Source: Neostapfia colusana (Eukaryota; Streptophyta; Magnoliopsida; Poales; Poaceae). From it: a stretch of DNA of 64,000 bases. The stretch covers positions 7,914,959 to 7,978,958 of the forward strand of contig JASWHV010000017.1 in assembly GCA_030760725.1 (NCBI GenBank). The letters run 5' to 3'. Below are positions 19,917-31,648 of the stretch, piece after piece (position 1 is the first letter of the stretch; the number at the start of each line of letters is the position of its first letter). The notes under the pieces are model-generated. The model worked only from the letters and a program-made list of their open reading frames with translations. It was not told the origin of the DNA and did no database searches. Made by a program: the position numbers and the translations under genes.

Positions 19917-20680
19917 CATTGGTGTCTTGATAGGTTTTGCTTTGTCCATGTCGAACTTCTTGAGTATGTCTTGTGTGTACTTGGTTTGACTAATGAACGT
20001 GCCTTCCTTGAGTTGCTTGACTTGAAATCCGAGGAAGAACTTCAACTCTCCCATCATGGACATCTCAAATCTATCTGTCATTATCTTGCTAAACTCATTG
20101 CAAAAAGATTTATTAGTAGAACCAAATATAATATCATCGACATATATTTGGCACACAAAGAGATTGTTGTCTACATTCTTTGTGAATAGTGTATAATCTG
20201 CTTTGCCTATCTTAAAGCCATTATCAATGAGAAAGTCTCTAAGACATTCATACCAAGCTCTAGGAGCTTGTTTGAGGCCATAAAGAGCTTTATGCAATTT
20301 AAACACATGATCAGGATATTCTTGGTCTTCAAAGCCGGGTGGTTGCTCCACATACACCTCCTCCTTGATTGGATCGTTTAGGAAGACACTTTTCACATCC
20401 ATTTGATAGAGTTTAAAATCATGATGAGTAGCATAGGCTAATAGAATACGAATAGATTCAAGCCTAGCTACGGGAGCAAAGGTTTCATCGAAATCCAAAC
20501 CTTCGACTTGAGCATATCCCTTTGCTACAAGTCTGGCCTTGTTTCTCGTCACCACTCCGTGTTCGTCTTGCTTGTTCGGAACACCCACTTGGTGCCTACC
20601 ACGTTTGCGTCTGGTCTTTTCACTAGCTCCCATACTTGATTTCTTGTAAAGTTGTTTAATTCTTCTTGCATGGCTACTAC
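19917..20680 (-). pseudogene. SIRE-like copia reverse transcriptase (N-terminal and central part)
   Basis: Minus-strand translation gives KARLVAKGYAQVEGLDFDET, APVARLESIRILLA, HKALYGLKQAPRAWY and the catalytic YVDDIIFGST (about 20125-20155), then FFLGFQVKQ. The ORF is broken exactly at the Tat insertion (TSD 19912-19916) and continues at 1047 downwards. The first residues (MQEELNNF, about 20650) are frameshifted from the core. Confidence 0.9.
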
Positions 20681-20879
20681 CTAATCTGGGTCCGTGAGTG
20701 CATCTTCCACCCTAAATGGTTCCAAGGACAACACAAAAGAGTAATGTGCACAAAAGTTAGCTATACGAGAACGTGTTGTTACCCCTTTTGTGATATCTCG
20801 AAGGATGTTATCAACGGGGTGATCTCGTTGAATGCTTTGATAAACCCTTGGGTGAGTCACTTGATTTCTTGAGTGGTCT

Positions 20880-20914
<35 letters not shown>

Positions 20915-21133
20915 GTCTTCTTCTTCTTCCTCTTCTTCTTCGTCTTCTTCTTCTTCTTCGTCTTCTTCTTCTTCTTCTTCTTCTTCTTCTTCTTCTTCTC
21001 CCCCTTGATCAACACCATGGTTTCGATTTTCTTCTTCCTCAAACTGACCGTCTTGATCTTGGGGTGTTTGATTTTGATCTTGAGTGAGAGGTGCCAATTT
21101 TGATGATCTTGTAGCATCTTGTCCTACAATTTC
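20681..21133 (-). pseudogene. Copia integrase-RT linker with acidic tract
   Basis: In one frame this linker reads as a long Glu/Asp run (20875-21000) followed by QVTHPRVYQSIQRDHPVD and TRSRIANFC, the usual entry to copia RT. It is a protein-coding linker expanded by a trinucleotide repeat. Alternative frames read poly-Lys or poly-Phe and are artefacts. Confidence 0.8.
20877..21000. repeat. (TTC)n-type microsatellite, imperfect
   Basis: Runs of CTT/TTC are interrupted by TCG and TCC. It encodes the Glu/Asp tract of the copia linker on the minus strand. Confidence 0.95.
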
Positions 21134-22525
21134 TTAGGGACGGATTTCTCCAAGCCCCATTCTTCTTAGTGCTTCACTTGGTGCTTCTTCTTCATCTAAT
21201 ACACATTGATCAACTTGCTCCACTTGGGAGCCATTAGTTTCATCAAACACCACGTCACATGCAATTTCAACGCACCCAGAGGTTTTGTTGAAGACACGAT
21301 AAGCGTGGGTATTTGAGTCATAACCAAGTAGGAAACCTTCATCGGATTTTGAAGCAAATTTTGAAATCCTAGGCTTCTTGTTAAGAATATAGCATTTACT
21401 TCCGAAAACTCGAAAGTAGGAGATATTGGGTTTGTTACGGGTTAGGAGCTCGTATGAGGTTTTCTTCAAGAATCGATGGAGGTAGAGGCGGTTTGTAGCA
21501 TGACAAGCGGTGTTGACTGCCTCCACCCAAAATCGATCCGAGGTCTTGTATTCGTTGAGCATGGTTCTTACCATCTCTATGAGTGTTCGGTTCTTCCTTT
21601 CAGCTACCCCATTTTGTTCGGGAGTATAAGGGGCTGAAAACTCATGTTTGATGCCCTCTTCATCCAAAAACTCTTCTACTTCAGTGTTCTTGAATTCAGA
21701 ACCGTTATCACTTCTAATCTTCTTAGTTTTTGAAGAAAACTCGTTTTGAGTTCTCCTCAAGAACTTTTTGAGGATTCCTTGAGTTTCTCCCTTATCATGC
21801 AAGAAAAATACCCAAGTGAAACGAGAATAATCATCAACAATTATAAGACCATACTTGTTACCGCCAATGCTTATATAGGTGACAGGGCCGAAGAGGTCCA
21901 TGTAAAGCATCTCCAATGGTCTTGTTGTCGTCATCACGTTCTTGGCGGGGTGAGCTGTTCCAATTTGCTTTCCTGTTTGGCACGCACTACATGGTCTATC
22001 CTTTTCAAAAACAACACCTTTTAGTCCACGGATGTGATCCCCCTTTAGAAGTTTTTGTAAGTTCCTCATTCCAACATGGGCTAGTCTTCTATGCCACAGC
22101 CATCCCATGTTGGTTTTTGCTATTAAGCATGTGTCAAGCTGAGCTTTATCTGTGGAAAAATCCACCAAGTAAAGCTTTCCCTTTAACACACCCTTAAAGG
22201 CAATTGAGTTATCACTTCTTCTAGAGACGGTCACATCCTTGTTAGTAAACAAGCAATTATAACCTTTCTCACATAGTTGAGATATGGACAATAGGTTATA
22301 ATCCAATGATTCAACGTGTAGAACATGTGAAAGAAAGTGATGAGAGGAGATTGCAATTTTACCAATACCTAGTACCCTTCCTTGGCTGTTGTCTCCAAAA
22401 TAGATGCCTTCATTTGGATCATCATTTTCTTCATACTCAACAAACATTTTCCTCTCTCCGGTCATATGGTTAGTGCACCCACTATCTAGCACCCATTTAG
22501 TGCCATCGGAGGAGTAGGCCTGCAA
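21134..22525 (-). pseudogene. SIRE-like copia protease and integrase
   Basis: This is an open frame of 463 codons. The protease-like start is WVLDSGCTNHMTG. The pre-integrase zinc region has LWHRRLAHVG and CSACQTGKQ. The integrase core shows MDLFGPV, IRSDNGSEF and PEQNGVAERKNRT, giving the D,D,E arrangement. The C-terminal extension (FRVFGSKCYILN, CDVVFDETNG) precedes the acidic linker. The domain itself looks uninterrupted, but the surrounding gag and RT are broken, so the element is not functional as a whole. Confidence 0.92.
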
Positions 22526-23187
22526 AACAATTTAAACATTGCTCTTAGGTACCCAAACTTGGTTGGGTCCTATGAGGTTAGTTACTAGGCATTTGGGCAC
22601 CCACACACAAGTTTTTGGACTCTTGTGGAGTGGCTCAACATATTTTGCATAAACTTTACCGTACTTGCTTTTCATAAGAACATAAGATGCATCGAAATTA
22701 TGAAATACTATAGATTTTACATTTTTGGTAATCTTATGTGAGGTAGATGCAAGGTTGTTACTCTTGTCTTGACTTGAGTTTTCTTTCACGAAGGCTACGA
22801 ATTTGCTATTGTTTTTAAGGATTCTAGCATTTTGCTTTCCTCCCCTAGTATATCCAAGTCCATCTTTGATGAAGGGAGATCTTGTGACTGTGTATGCACT
22901 ATGTGCATATTTGATTTTTTTTCTTTATCAAAGATCCCACTCTTGTGTGTATTCTTGCTTTGTGCCTCTTTGAGCTCATTTTTTAATTTTAAGACAATGC
23001 TAGCACATTTATAAGTTTTAGTATTGGATTCTATATTTGTTGAGAGAGAGCTTTTGGAGGATGAATCAGTTGGGACACTTGACTTAAGTGAGTCAAGTTG
23101 TGCTTCAAGATTCTTGTGAGCTTTGGTTAAGCTTACAAGTTCATCTTGAAGTGCTACATTCTCACTTTTAAGTTGAATGCATGTCTC
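22526..23187 (-). pseudogene. Copia gag C-terminal coiled-coil region
   Basis: The frame upstream of protease continues with helical, Glu/Lys/Leu-rich sequence (LQDELVSLTKAHKNLEAQLDS). It then reads KTCVWVPKCLVTNLIGPNQVWVPK, given only as a landmark, near 22550-22620, a pattern common just before protease in long-gag copia elements. Stops at about 22525 and 23185 divide it. Confidence 0.7.
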
Positions 23188-24931
23188 CTAGCTCATGGCA
23201 AGTTCGCTTTCAAGTGTTCTACACTTTTCTCTCTCAAGTTCAAGAAGTTTCTCAATCTCAAGGTTTCTTTCATTTTCAAGGATAAGCAATTCTTCTTGTT
23301 GATTGAGAAGCTCTTCTTGTTCAAATATTTCATCAGATAGCATTTTCATTTTAGCTATAGCCTTTTTGTTTAATCCTCTAAACATGAATTCGTTTTCACT
23401 ACTACTATCAAAGTCACTATCATCTTCAATATGTAACTTAGAAGGTTTAGTCATTACCTTGCGCTTTCCTTCCTTTGTCATGAGGCATGTGTGACTTCGG
23501 CTCTTCCAATCACCATTGTTTGGCAAGAGTGATTTCTTCATGGTTGACCTCTTGATGGCTACGGTTGCTACTTTTTCTTCATCTTCGGAGGAGGATTCTT
23601 CATTTGAGTCCCATTCTTCTCCGATGTGGGCTTGTCCATATGTCTTCTTCTTTGTGAAGAATTTCTTGTCTTGCGGCTTCCCATCCTTCTTCTTTCTCTT
23701 GTCATCTTCCTTGCTATGGGGGCAGTTCACAATGAAATGCCCATGTTCTCCACAGTTGTAGCAAGTCTTCTTTGTTCTTGACTTGCCGTTGTCTTTGCTC
23801 TTGTTCTCATAGTGATGGCTTCTCCTTCTCCTCATCAACCTTTTGAATCTTTTGATGAAGAACGCCATTTCTTCATCATCCATGTCTGTGCTCTCATCAT
23901 CACTTTCTTCATCTTCACTTGTGAGTTGTGTTTATTTTGCCTTGGACTTGGATGTGGCCTTGAGAGCAATGCCCTTCTTCTTGGATGAAGTGATCTTGGC
24001 TAAGTCATTGACGTGTTGGGATTCCTTCTCTATCATCTCATGGTTAATGATCTTCCCTAGCACTTCATCCAGAGTCATCAAATGAAAGCTTGCACTTTCC
24101 CGGATTAAGGTGCATAGGGTCACATTACGAGGCATAAATGCTCTTATCATTCTTTTAACCACCTCATGGTCATTCCATTTCTTGCATCCGTACGCCCGAC
24201 TCTTGTTGATAAGAGTTTTGAGTCGGATGTACATTTCTTGAGGTGTTTCGCCTTCTTCCATGGCGAACCTTCCAAGCTCTCCTTCTATCATCTCAATCTT
24301 AGCTTCCCTCACGGATCGGTTTCCTTCATGTGCGATCTTGAGGGTGTCCCAAATGTCTTTGGCGAGCTCCAACCCATCTACCTTGTTAAATTCTTCAATG
24401 CTCAGAGATGAGTTGAGCACGGTTGCTGCTTGTGCATTGCGATAGATTTGTTGTTCTTGTTCTAGGGTGAGTTCATCCTCGTCTTCGGGGATATCTATAC
24501 CTGTACATACCACATGCCAAAGACTTGGGTTCAAGGAAATTAGATGCAACTTCATGTTGTGTTTCCACATTGTATAGTTAGTTCCATCAAAGTGAGGTGG
24601 TTTGCCTAGAGGAATTGATAAATAACTGGAATGAGAATTTAGTCGTTCATAGTTAAAAGGATATCGTGAGTAGTCTTGTTGACTACTCTTGAGTTTCTTC
24701 TCTAACTTCTCCTTCTTTTTCTTTTTAGCCTCCTCCTTCTTCTTTTTGAGGAGTGTCATGAGACAAAGAACTTCTTCATATTCTTCTGAGCTTGTAACGT
24801 CTTGTGGAGGAGCAACTGCGGGAGGTGGGTTAGAACCTTGTTCTTCAAAGTTGCTCGAACTTGCTCCTTTTCCCTTGTTGAGATCAATTTGGCTACCGAC
24901 CTTGTCCCCTATCTCCTCTCCAAGCGGTTAA
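23188..24931 (-). pseudogene. SIRE-like copia gag
   Basis: The N-terminal part (24759-23932) carries the copia gag domain: PPHFDGTNYTMWKHNMKLHL, LWHVVCTGIDI, AKDIWDTLKIAHEG and ETPQEMYIRLKTL. One in-frame TAA at about 23930 interrupts it. The second part has basic RLMRRRRSHH, a CCHC zinc knuckle CYNCGEHGHFIVNC (about 23725-23765) and acidic stretches. Sequence upstream of the listed ATG (24931-24760) is open and similar to gag N-termini, so the true start may be lost. Confidence 0.88.
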
Positions 24932-24948
24932 GCTTTTGTGGAGAGATA

Positions 24949-24961
24949 GCCTCTGATACCA
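24949..24961 (-). other. Primer-binding site of the SIRE-like copia element
   Basis: On the minus strand it reads TGGTATCAGAGGC, complementary to the 3' end of initiator Met-tRNA, two bases inside the LTR end at 24964. Confidence 0.9.
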
Positions 24962-24963
24962 AT

Positions 24964-26662
24964 TGAAAGTTGGCTAGAGGCGGGGTGAATAGGCTAATAA
25001 AAGCTGAAATTCAAATAAACAGCGGATAAAACCAGAGCAGTCCGGACTAGTCCGGTCTGAGATCGGACTAGTCCGGTCTAAGCCTAATTTGTGTTTTAGT
25101 TTTCCTTTTAAGTTTGTTTGAGCAGAAAATATGTGGTAGTCAAGTGATATCACTAATTAGTTGAGAATGATTAGATTACAAAATAATAGAACAATTTGTG
25201 AGAAATAACACAGTGAAAGCTTGACAAGTAATTTTAGTGAGCAATTTAAATAGTACAGAGACCAAGAGACATGATTTATCCCGAGATTCGATTCCACACA
25301 GGAACCTACGTCCTCGTTGAGGAGTCCACCAAGGACCGGGTCTTTTCTAACCCTTCCCTCACCGAGCGATCACCAAGATCAAGCCCGGGTTTTTTCACTA
25401 TCAATTGAATGTGAATACAATGATCTTAGGGGCTACTCACACTTTGAGGCTCCCTACACCAACCAAGTAGCTCTAGAATTCAAAGTACAACTGTTAAAAA
25501 CTCAAAATAACAGTTAGAGTGCAAAGCAATCAAACCGAGAGCTCAAACATCGATCACCACGTCTTTCCTCTCACAACAACCACTAACTCCTTAAGATCCA
25601 ATCTTAGGGGTCTAGAAGGTGAGGAAAAAGGCTTAGAAGAGCTCTAGGAATGAGTTTTCAGCGCTTAGGTTCGTGTCATCCCAATTCTCAGCCGGGGGGT
25701 CTCCTTTTATAGAAATCCCGACATTTAGCCGTTACCAACTAAAGTCCGGACTACCCGGACTAGTCCGGTCTTAAGGGACCACTTACGTCACAGCTTACCA
25801 AATAAAGTTTTAGTGACCGTTGGATTCAAACGGTCATGAAACCCCGGACTAGTCCGGCCAAGAGCGGACTAGTCCGATCTCAATCAGGAACTTTTGTTCT
25901 GTATGAGAACGGACTAGTCTGGTAGGGGCGGACTAGTCCGGCCCAAAGGGCGGACTAGTCCGGTCTTACCAGACTTAGTCTAAAAACTCTCTCAACTGGA
26001 GCTGCGGACTAGTCCAGCCAACCTCGGACTAGTCCGAGCTCACACAGGAACCTTTGTTCCGTCCTAATTCGGACTAGTCTGAAAAGATCGGACTAGTCCG
26101 GCCTGTGGAGCGGACTAGTCCGATGGCACTCAGAGACTTCTTCTCCGGACCTAAGCGGCTTAGTCCGCTTGGCAGACTAGTCCGGCCTTCTGAGACTTAG
26201 TCTCATAACGGCTCAGACTCACACAACAACGGACTAGTCCGGCCTTTAACGGACAAGTCCGAACTGACTCAGAGACTCTTTATTCGGTCTAAAGCGGATT
26301 AGTCTGGGTATGAACGGACTAGTCCGGCCATTTATCCGGACAAGTCCGGTCTTCCCTTTTCTTCATATCTATGACTACTTCGTCTCATGATTCTAACTTT
26401 TTATCCTTCGTTTGAGCTCTCTAGTGATTCTCAAGCACTCTAAAAGAGAAGACCCTATACACAATTAGAAAAATATGAAGAGTAATAGAAAATGCTATTT
26501 TCTACTCTTTCAAGTCTTCTTCTTTTCCTTTTGCTTCTTGAGAGACTCCATATCCATTTCTTTGATAAACACCTGTGCTCATACTCAGTAGAAACTTATT
26601 AGCATCTTAATTGTCGTCATTAATCAACCAAAACCCACGGGGATTACCTAGATGCACTTTCA
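24964..26662 (-). repeat. 5' LTR of the SIRE-like copia element (1699 bp)
   Basis: The ends are TGAAAGT and ACTTTCA, perfect short inverted repeats. The minus-strand TATA box reads CCTTTTATA on the plus strand at 25703-25711. The LTR is studded with CGGACTAGTCCG palindromes. The matching 3' LTR is outside the window. Confidence 0.9.
25038..26350. repeat. Dispersed palindrome array CGGACTAGTCCG in the LTR
   Basis: I count about 20 exact or near-exact copies: 2 at 25038-25080 and the others at 25745-26350, typically 15-40 bp apart. Variants include AGCGGATTAGTCTG and CGGACAAGTCCG. Most lie upstream of the TATA box in element orientation, that is in U3. Confidence 0.9.
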
Positions 26663-26815
26663 GATAGGCAAATCCACGATACACTGGTTGCCAAAAGATA
26701 TTCAATGCATGCAACCTCCACTCTTCCGAGGCATGGCTGCGTGAGAAAAGGAATATTTTCTAAACGTCGCGATCCGTGTGTAGTTATTCAATCCGTATGT
26801 TGGATCCAGAATTCG
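26663..26815. other. Short stretch between the copia LTR and the LINE
   Basis: It has no coding potential. Its right end (26804-26815, ATCCAGAATTCG) matches 31637-31648 and may be the LINE target duplication. Confidence 0.5.
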
Positions 26816-27023
26816 GAGTGCTAGCTTTGCCACACGAGAAACTTTTTTTGAAGTAATTCGGCATGCTTGATGCCATTTCCATTAAAGCATGAGTAAAGAG
26901 GAAAAGTACATAAAAATACATACGGTGGATACCCCTCCTATGCTCAAACAGTCTAGAGTTTATTTGGGGGTCAGCTGAGTGGGATTGAAAGAGAAAGGAA
27001 AAACATACAACTTATGTTCTACT

Positions 27024-30000
27024 CTAATTTGGCTCCACAAGAGGAGTGTCTGGTAAGTAAGCTCCTGGTAGTATCCTCCTTGTCATTAGTAAAAGACCAA
27101 ATTTCTCTTTAATGATTCGGGCCACTTCCAGGGGTTGTTTCTCTATTCCTTGGAAGACTCTCATGTTTCTTTCTTTCCATATGTTCCACCAAGTATATAG
27201 TACTATACCTATCGTCTTTTTTCTACTATCTGTTGGTGTTTTTCCATAACTTGCTGCAGCCATGCCGAAATTCTTGCTTCAGTGTCGATAATGCTGCCTA
27301 AGATAGTGTACCAGGTTGCTACTGTTGTTGCTACCTCCTTTGCGAAGGGGCATCTCAATAGCAGATGTGCTATCGTTTCTGGCTCCTGCAGGCACAGTGG
27401 ACACACTACTCCATTATCTCATCCTCTTCTTTCTAGGTTGTCCGATGTTAGTGCTTTCTCGTGTAAAGACACCCACCCGAAGAACAAAACTTTTGGTTCT
27501 CCTGTAGCTGACCAAAAGTGTTTACAATGTAAAAATATTGTTGCTCCAACAAATTGTGTCTCATATGCCGATTTCGCAGAGTAGATTCCTGCCTGCGTCC
27601 ATTTCTAAGTTATGTCGTCCTCCACCCCCTCCTCCATAGAAGTGTTCTGTACTAACGACCATAGTTGCACGTATTCTCGGGCCTGTTGTTGTGTTTGTAT
27701 CAAACACAATGATCTTATCCAGTTATTGTTTTCCAACTCCTTAGCGACTGTTCTATTTTTGTATCTTGCCAGTTTAAATAGGTTTGGCATCATGTCTTTT
27801 AGTGGTAGTCCTCCCTTCCACTTTTCTTGCTAAAAGAGTGTCGTCCTGCCATTTCCTATTTTGATGTCTATAGATGCTGAGAAGAGCTCCTTATCCACCT
27901 TGGTTCCTGGCAATTTCATACCGGCCCATGGTTTATTTTTATCCTCCCAGGATTGCCATAACCATGTTAATTTAAGTGCCACACAGAATCTTTCAAGGTC
28001 CATCACTCCCAGCCCCCCTAGTTCCTTGGGGGGACATACCATCTGCCATTTAACTAGGCAGAGACCCCCTCCCTGTCCTATATCTCTGTCTCCAGCCCAG
28101 ATAAATCTTCTTCTTATTTTATCTATTGTTTTTAGAACTCATCTGGGTAATATCATCACGGTAGCGTGGTAGATTATGATCGAGGTTAGGACATGTTTTA
28201 CTACTATCACCCTGTCTGCCTTTGTTAGCATTCGTCCTTTCCACATATGTAGTTTTCCTCCACCCTATCAGTCAGCGTTTGAAAGACTTTCTTTCTGGGT
28301 CTCGCCACTAGTATGGGTAGTCCTAGATATTTGCAAGGCAGGTCGCTTATTCTTCCCGGGAATACGATACCAAGTTCATGCAATGTGTCCAGGGGAATAT
28401 TTAGGGGGTATATTTCTGTTTTCTCCATGTTTATTTTTAGCCTTGATGAGTTTCCGAAAACTTGAAGAATTTGCTTCAGAACGTTTAGCTCATGACCGGA
28501 GGGGTTTAAGAATATTGCGGCGTCATCTACATACAAAGATATGGCTCCTTTGTTTACATTCTCGGCTACTTTTTTAAGTATTTTTATCTTTGTTGCCAAC
28601 TTTAGCAGCTTCTGAAGGGGATCAATGGCTAGGATAAATAGTAGTGGTGATAGGGGTCCCCCTGCCTGAGACCTCTCGCATGCTCTATCGAGCTCCCGGG
28701 AGTTCCGTTCAGCAGAACTTTTGTCGATGTCGTGGATAATAGCGTGGTGATCCATTCTCTCCATCTTGGCCCGAAACCCCACGCTTGCAGGATTTCCAGT
28801 AAATATGCCCAGTTTACTGTATCAAAGGCTTTGCTAATGTCTAATTTGATAAACAGTGCTGGTTTCTTTCTCTTTTGTAGGTCTCTGATTATGTTTTGAA
28901 CAAATAGGTAGTTGTCGTGAATATGCCTCCTTTTCATGAAAGCACTCTGGTTAACAGAAATTATCTCCTGCAATCTGGGAGCTAGCCTGTTTGCTAATAC
29001 CTTTGAAAAGATTTTTGTAACACTGCTTATTAGACTGATTGGCCTGAAATCTGTGATTTTCATTGCCTGTTCCTTTTTGGGCAACAACACTATGTGTGCT
29101 GAGTTCAGTAAACCGAAGCCATTTGTTCTCAGCTGTGATAGCTAGTTAAAGACATGTATGATGTCTCCTTTAATTACGTTCCCGCACTTTTTAAAGAAGA
29201 GCCCAATGAAACCATTTGGTCCGGGGGCTTTCTCCCCTGGCATCTCTGCTATTGCTCTTTTTATTTCCTCTTCCGTGAAATTCATCTCCAGCTCACCATA
29301 GTCTAGTGTCCTATAACCCAGTTCTCTCCAGTTGAGGGTGAGATTTTTTGTGTGGTTAGTTCCTAGCTGCTGTAGGAAGTGGTTTCCTCATGGGTTACTG
29401 CATATCCGTTATCTGTTTCTAGCATCCTCAAATATTTTTTTCTAGCTCTTCCATTTGCTCTCAGGTGAAAATATTTTGTGTTTGCATCTGTTGTTTTGAT
29501 GTAGTTTATTCTGTCTCTCTGTCTTGCCTTAATTTTATCTATGGCTATCAGTCCCATGAGTTTCAGTTTGGTTCTGTGACTGAATTCTATTTTATCTTGT
29601 GTTATGTCTCTATGCTCTTCAGCATAATCAAGTCTCTACTATTTCCTTTGCAATTTTCATTTGAAGTTTGATATTTCCAACTGATTGGTTATTCCATTTT
29701 TTGAGTGCTGTCGCGGTTCTCTCCATTTTTATGTGTAGCTTTTTCGCCACATTGGTGGTGTTTACGAGTCTGTTCCATGCCTCAGCTATAGTCTCCATGA
29801 ATCCTGGCATTGTTACCTAGAAAACCTCAAACCGAAACATCTTCATTGGTGCATGATGTGTGCTTCCCTTTAGTAGGAGGGCCGTATGATCGGTGATTTC
29901 TATCGGTAGGGCTTGTAGACAGGCGAGGGGGTAAAGATCCTCCCATTCAACAGTCGTGAAGCAGCGATCTATTTTTGTCGTTATGGTGTTTTCCTGACCA

Positions 30001-30666
30001 TTTGACCAGTATATCTTCTGCCATGTAGGTACAGTTCTCTTAGTTGCAGCGAGTTTAACATAGCACTGAATCGCGCTATCAGCCCTCTGTCTAGCCTACC
30101 TCTGTTTTTATCTTCTGCCTTGTAGATCATGTTGAAGTCCCCCACAAGTAGCCACTTTTCATTGATTTCCCCTGCACTTCCTTTAATTCTTCTATGAAAC
30201 TCAATTTGAGTTCTCTAGTTTGGGGACCATACATCCTAGTAAGAAACCACTCGGTTCCATCGGACAACATTTGAATTAGGACAGTCAAAGTGTATCTGGT
30301 TGCCATTGATGATATTAATCTAAAGTGATTTTCGTCCGTTGCTATCAATATTCCTCCTCTCACCCCCTCTGCCGGCAGATACGAATAGCTTGCCGTAAAA
30401 TGGGCGCAGAGCGTCTAGGCAATGAGGGTGTCATCCTAGCGTTGTATTTCCGTTTCCTGCAGACATACTATTGTGGCTTTCTTCTCAGCTACTAGATTTT
30501 TAACAGCATGCCTTCTAACTGGTGCATTGAGTCCCTGTACATACCGATCCAGAAGGTTTAGCTGCCTCCTCGTCATAGATCCCAGGTATAAACAACTAGT
30601 AGGGAGCACTTTCACAAAAATAGTACGGGTACAGGGTATTCCACTGGCGGGGTTACATGGGTGCAC
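27024..30666 (-). pseudogene. LINE ORF2: endonuclease, reverse transcriptase, zf-RVT
   Basis: The endonuclease start reads LNAPVRRHAVKNLVAEKKA and IVCLQET (about 30480-30560), and its middle MYGPQTRELKLSFI (about 30200). RT motifs are ITDFRPISLISSVTKIFSK, VNQSAFMKRRHIHDNY and KLDISKAFDTVNW (29090-28790), then SLYVDDAAIF (about 28535). The zinc-binding RT-associated region is MCPLCLQEPETIAHLLLRC (about 27350-27406), and the end is at about 27024. Frameshifts and stops separate every block, so it is inactive. Confidence 0.88.
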
Positions 30667-30899
30667 TGCCGCACACTTACTCCACCTGTAGATGAGGTCC
30701 TCCTCTCTATGTCACTGCATGCCAGGTACAATGGGTGTGTGTCTGCACACCATAATCTGCTCACTATAGAGCACACACCTGATGACAGTGATAATGTCTT
30801 ACAAACTACAGCAACGGTGACACATACACAATGTTGGACTCAACATAGCGATAATTACGCTTAACAAACATAACGAGTGCTCCTTTCTTGCCTCCTTCT

Positions 30900-31469
30900 T
30901 CATGCCTTCGCGCGAGCTACTGAGATGTCGTCATGCTTCTGTTTGAGGTCCGGGCTCATCGCCTTTGGAAGACTTTCCATTGCCGCTATCGCCTCCCTTG
31001 TAAGTGGGGTGCTAAATAGGTTGATAAACTTTGTTTTTGCTTCAACTATCAGTTTGCCACCCGGTGAGATGATCCCAAGTTTCTTTGTGAGAACTTTCTG
31101 AGCCAGCTCCTCAGCTGTTTTGTGTCCCCCTATTTTCATTTTTCCAGCAATGCGTTCACTTCTTCTTGCAGATTGTTCCTCTCCTCTTTTGTTTCTATAT
31201 TTCAAGTTCTTTAGCACTAGAGTCTTTAACAGTGGATTTGACGTAGTCACAACAATTCTCTCCATGAAGGGCTTGATTCTGTTGCACGTCTTTCTTTGTG
31301 AACTGACTCCCCTATTCTTTTCTTGCTTATCTCTCTGCATGACTTTGATAGTGTGCAGTATTGCCATAGTAGCATCTTCTTTGGTGCCTGTAATCTGCCC
31401 CTTCACACTGTTTTGGTTTTCTCTCTCAGGTGGTGTGACCCTGCACTCTTTTTTCATTTCCTTTTCCAA
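30900..31469 (-). pseudogene. LINE ORF1 C-terminal fragment
   Basis: This basic, Lys-rich open frame (190 codons) includes RRSERIAGKMKIGGHKTAEELAQ near its middle and PGGKLIVEAKTKFINLF towards its end (landmarks only). Its position directly upstream of the endonuclease supports LINE ORF1, the RNA-binding protein. No zinc knuckle is seen, and the N-terminal part is absent, as expected for 5' truncation. Confidence 0.6.
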
Positions 31470-31648
31470 TTTAAATGAGCTTTTACCCCCCCCCTATCTC
31501 TTTGTGGTCTGTTGGTTTCTTCCCCCATTTGCTTGTTCAGTTGGCTAACTTTACTGCCTATATGGCCGCCAGATAACCTTTTCGCAGATTCTCCCCTGTT
31601 TCATCCGAGATCTTGGTTTCTTCTTACTTTTGTTAAATCCAGAATTCG

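Larger units (their letters stand above)
284..26662 (-). mobile_element. SIRE/Maximus-like Ty1/copia retrotransposon, decayed, split by nested Tat elements
   Basis: The element reads right to left: 5' LTR (24964-26662), primer-binding site, gag, protease-integrase, RT and RNase H. The coding region stops at 19917 and resumes at 1047, in mid-codon register, on the far side of a gypsy element flanked by GTTGC. The long gag with a coiled-coil tail, and the 1.7-kb LTR, suggest the SIRE/Maximus lineage; this is inference from domain layout, since no search was possible. The 3' LTR is not in the window, because the left end is covered by another LTR (1-283). Several stops and frameshifts make it non-coding today. 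Confidence 0.85.
26816..31636 (-). mobile_element. L1-type LINE, 5'-truncated and decayed
   Basis: Minus-strand order is ORF1 C-terminal part, endonuclease, RT, zinc-binding RT-associated domain and 3' UTR. A 12-bp repeat (ATCCAGAATTCG at 26804-26815 and 31637-31648) brackets it. A T-run at about 26847-26854 could be the inverted poly(A) tail, although it sits about 30 bp inside the repeat, so the exact 3' end is uncertain. The element ends about 470 bp upstream of the invertase start codon. Confidence 0.8.

Noticed and set aside
20848..21117. Open frames reading poly-Leu, poly-Phe or poly-Lys
   Set aside because: Other frames of the TTC/GAA microsatellite inside copia pol; only the Glu/Asp frame connects to copia motifs.
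25038..26350. CRISPR-like array
   Set aside because: The repeats are 12-bp palindromes with irregular spacing inside an LTR of a plant genome; there is no leader or cas context.
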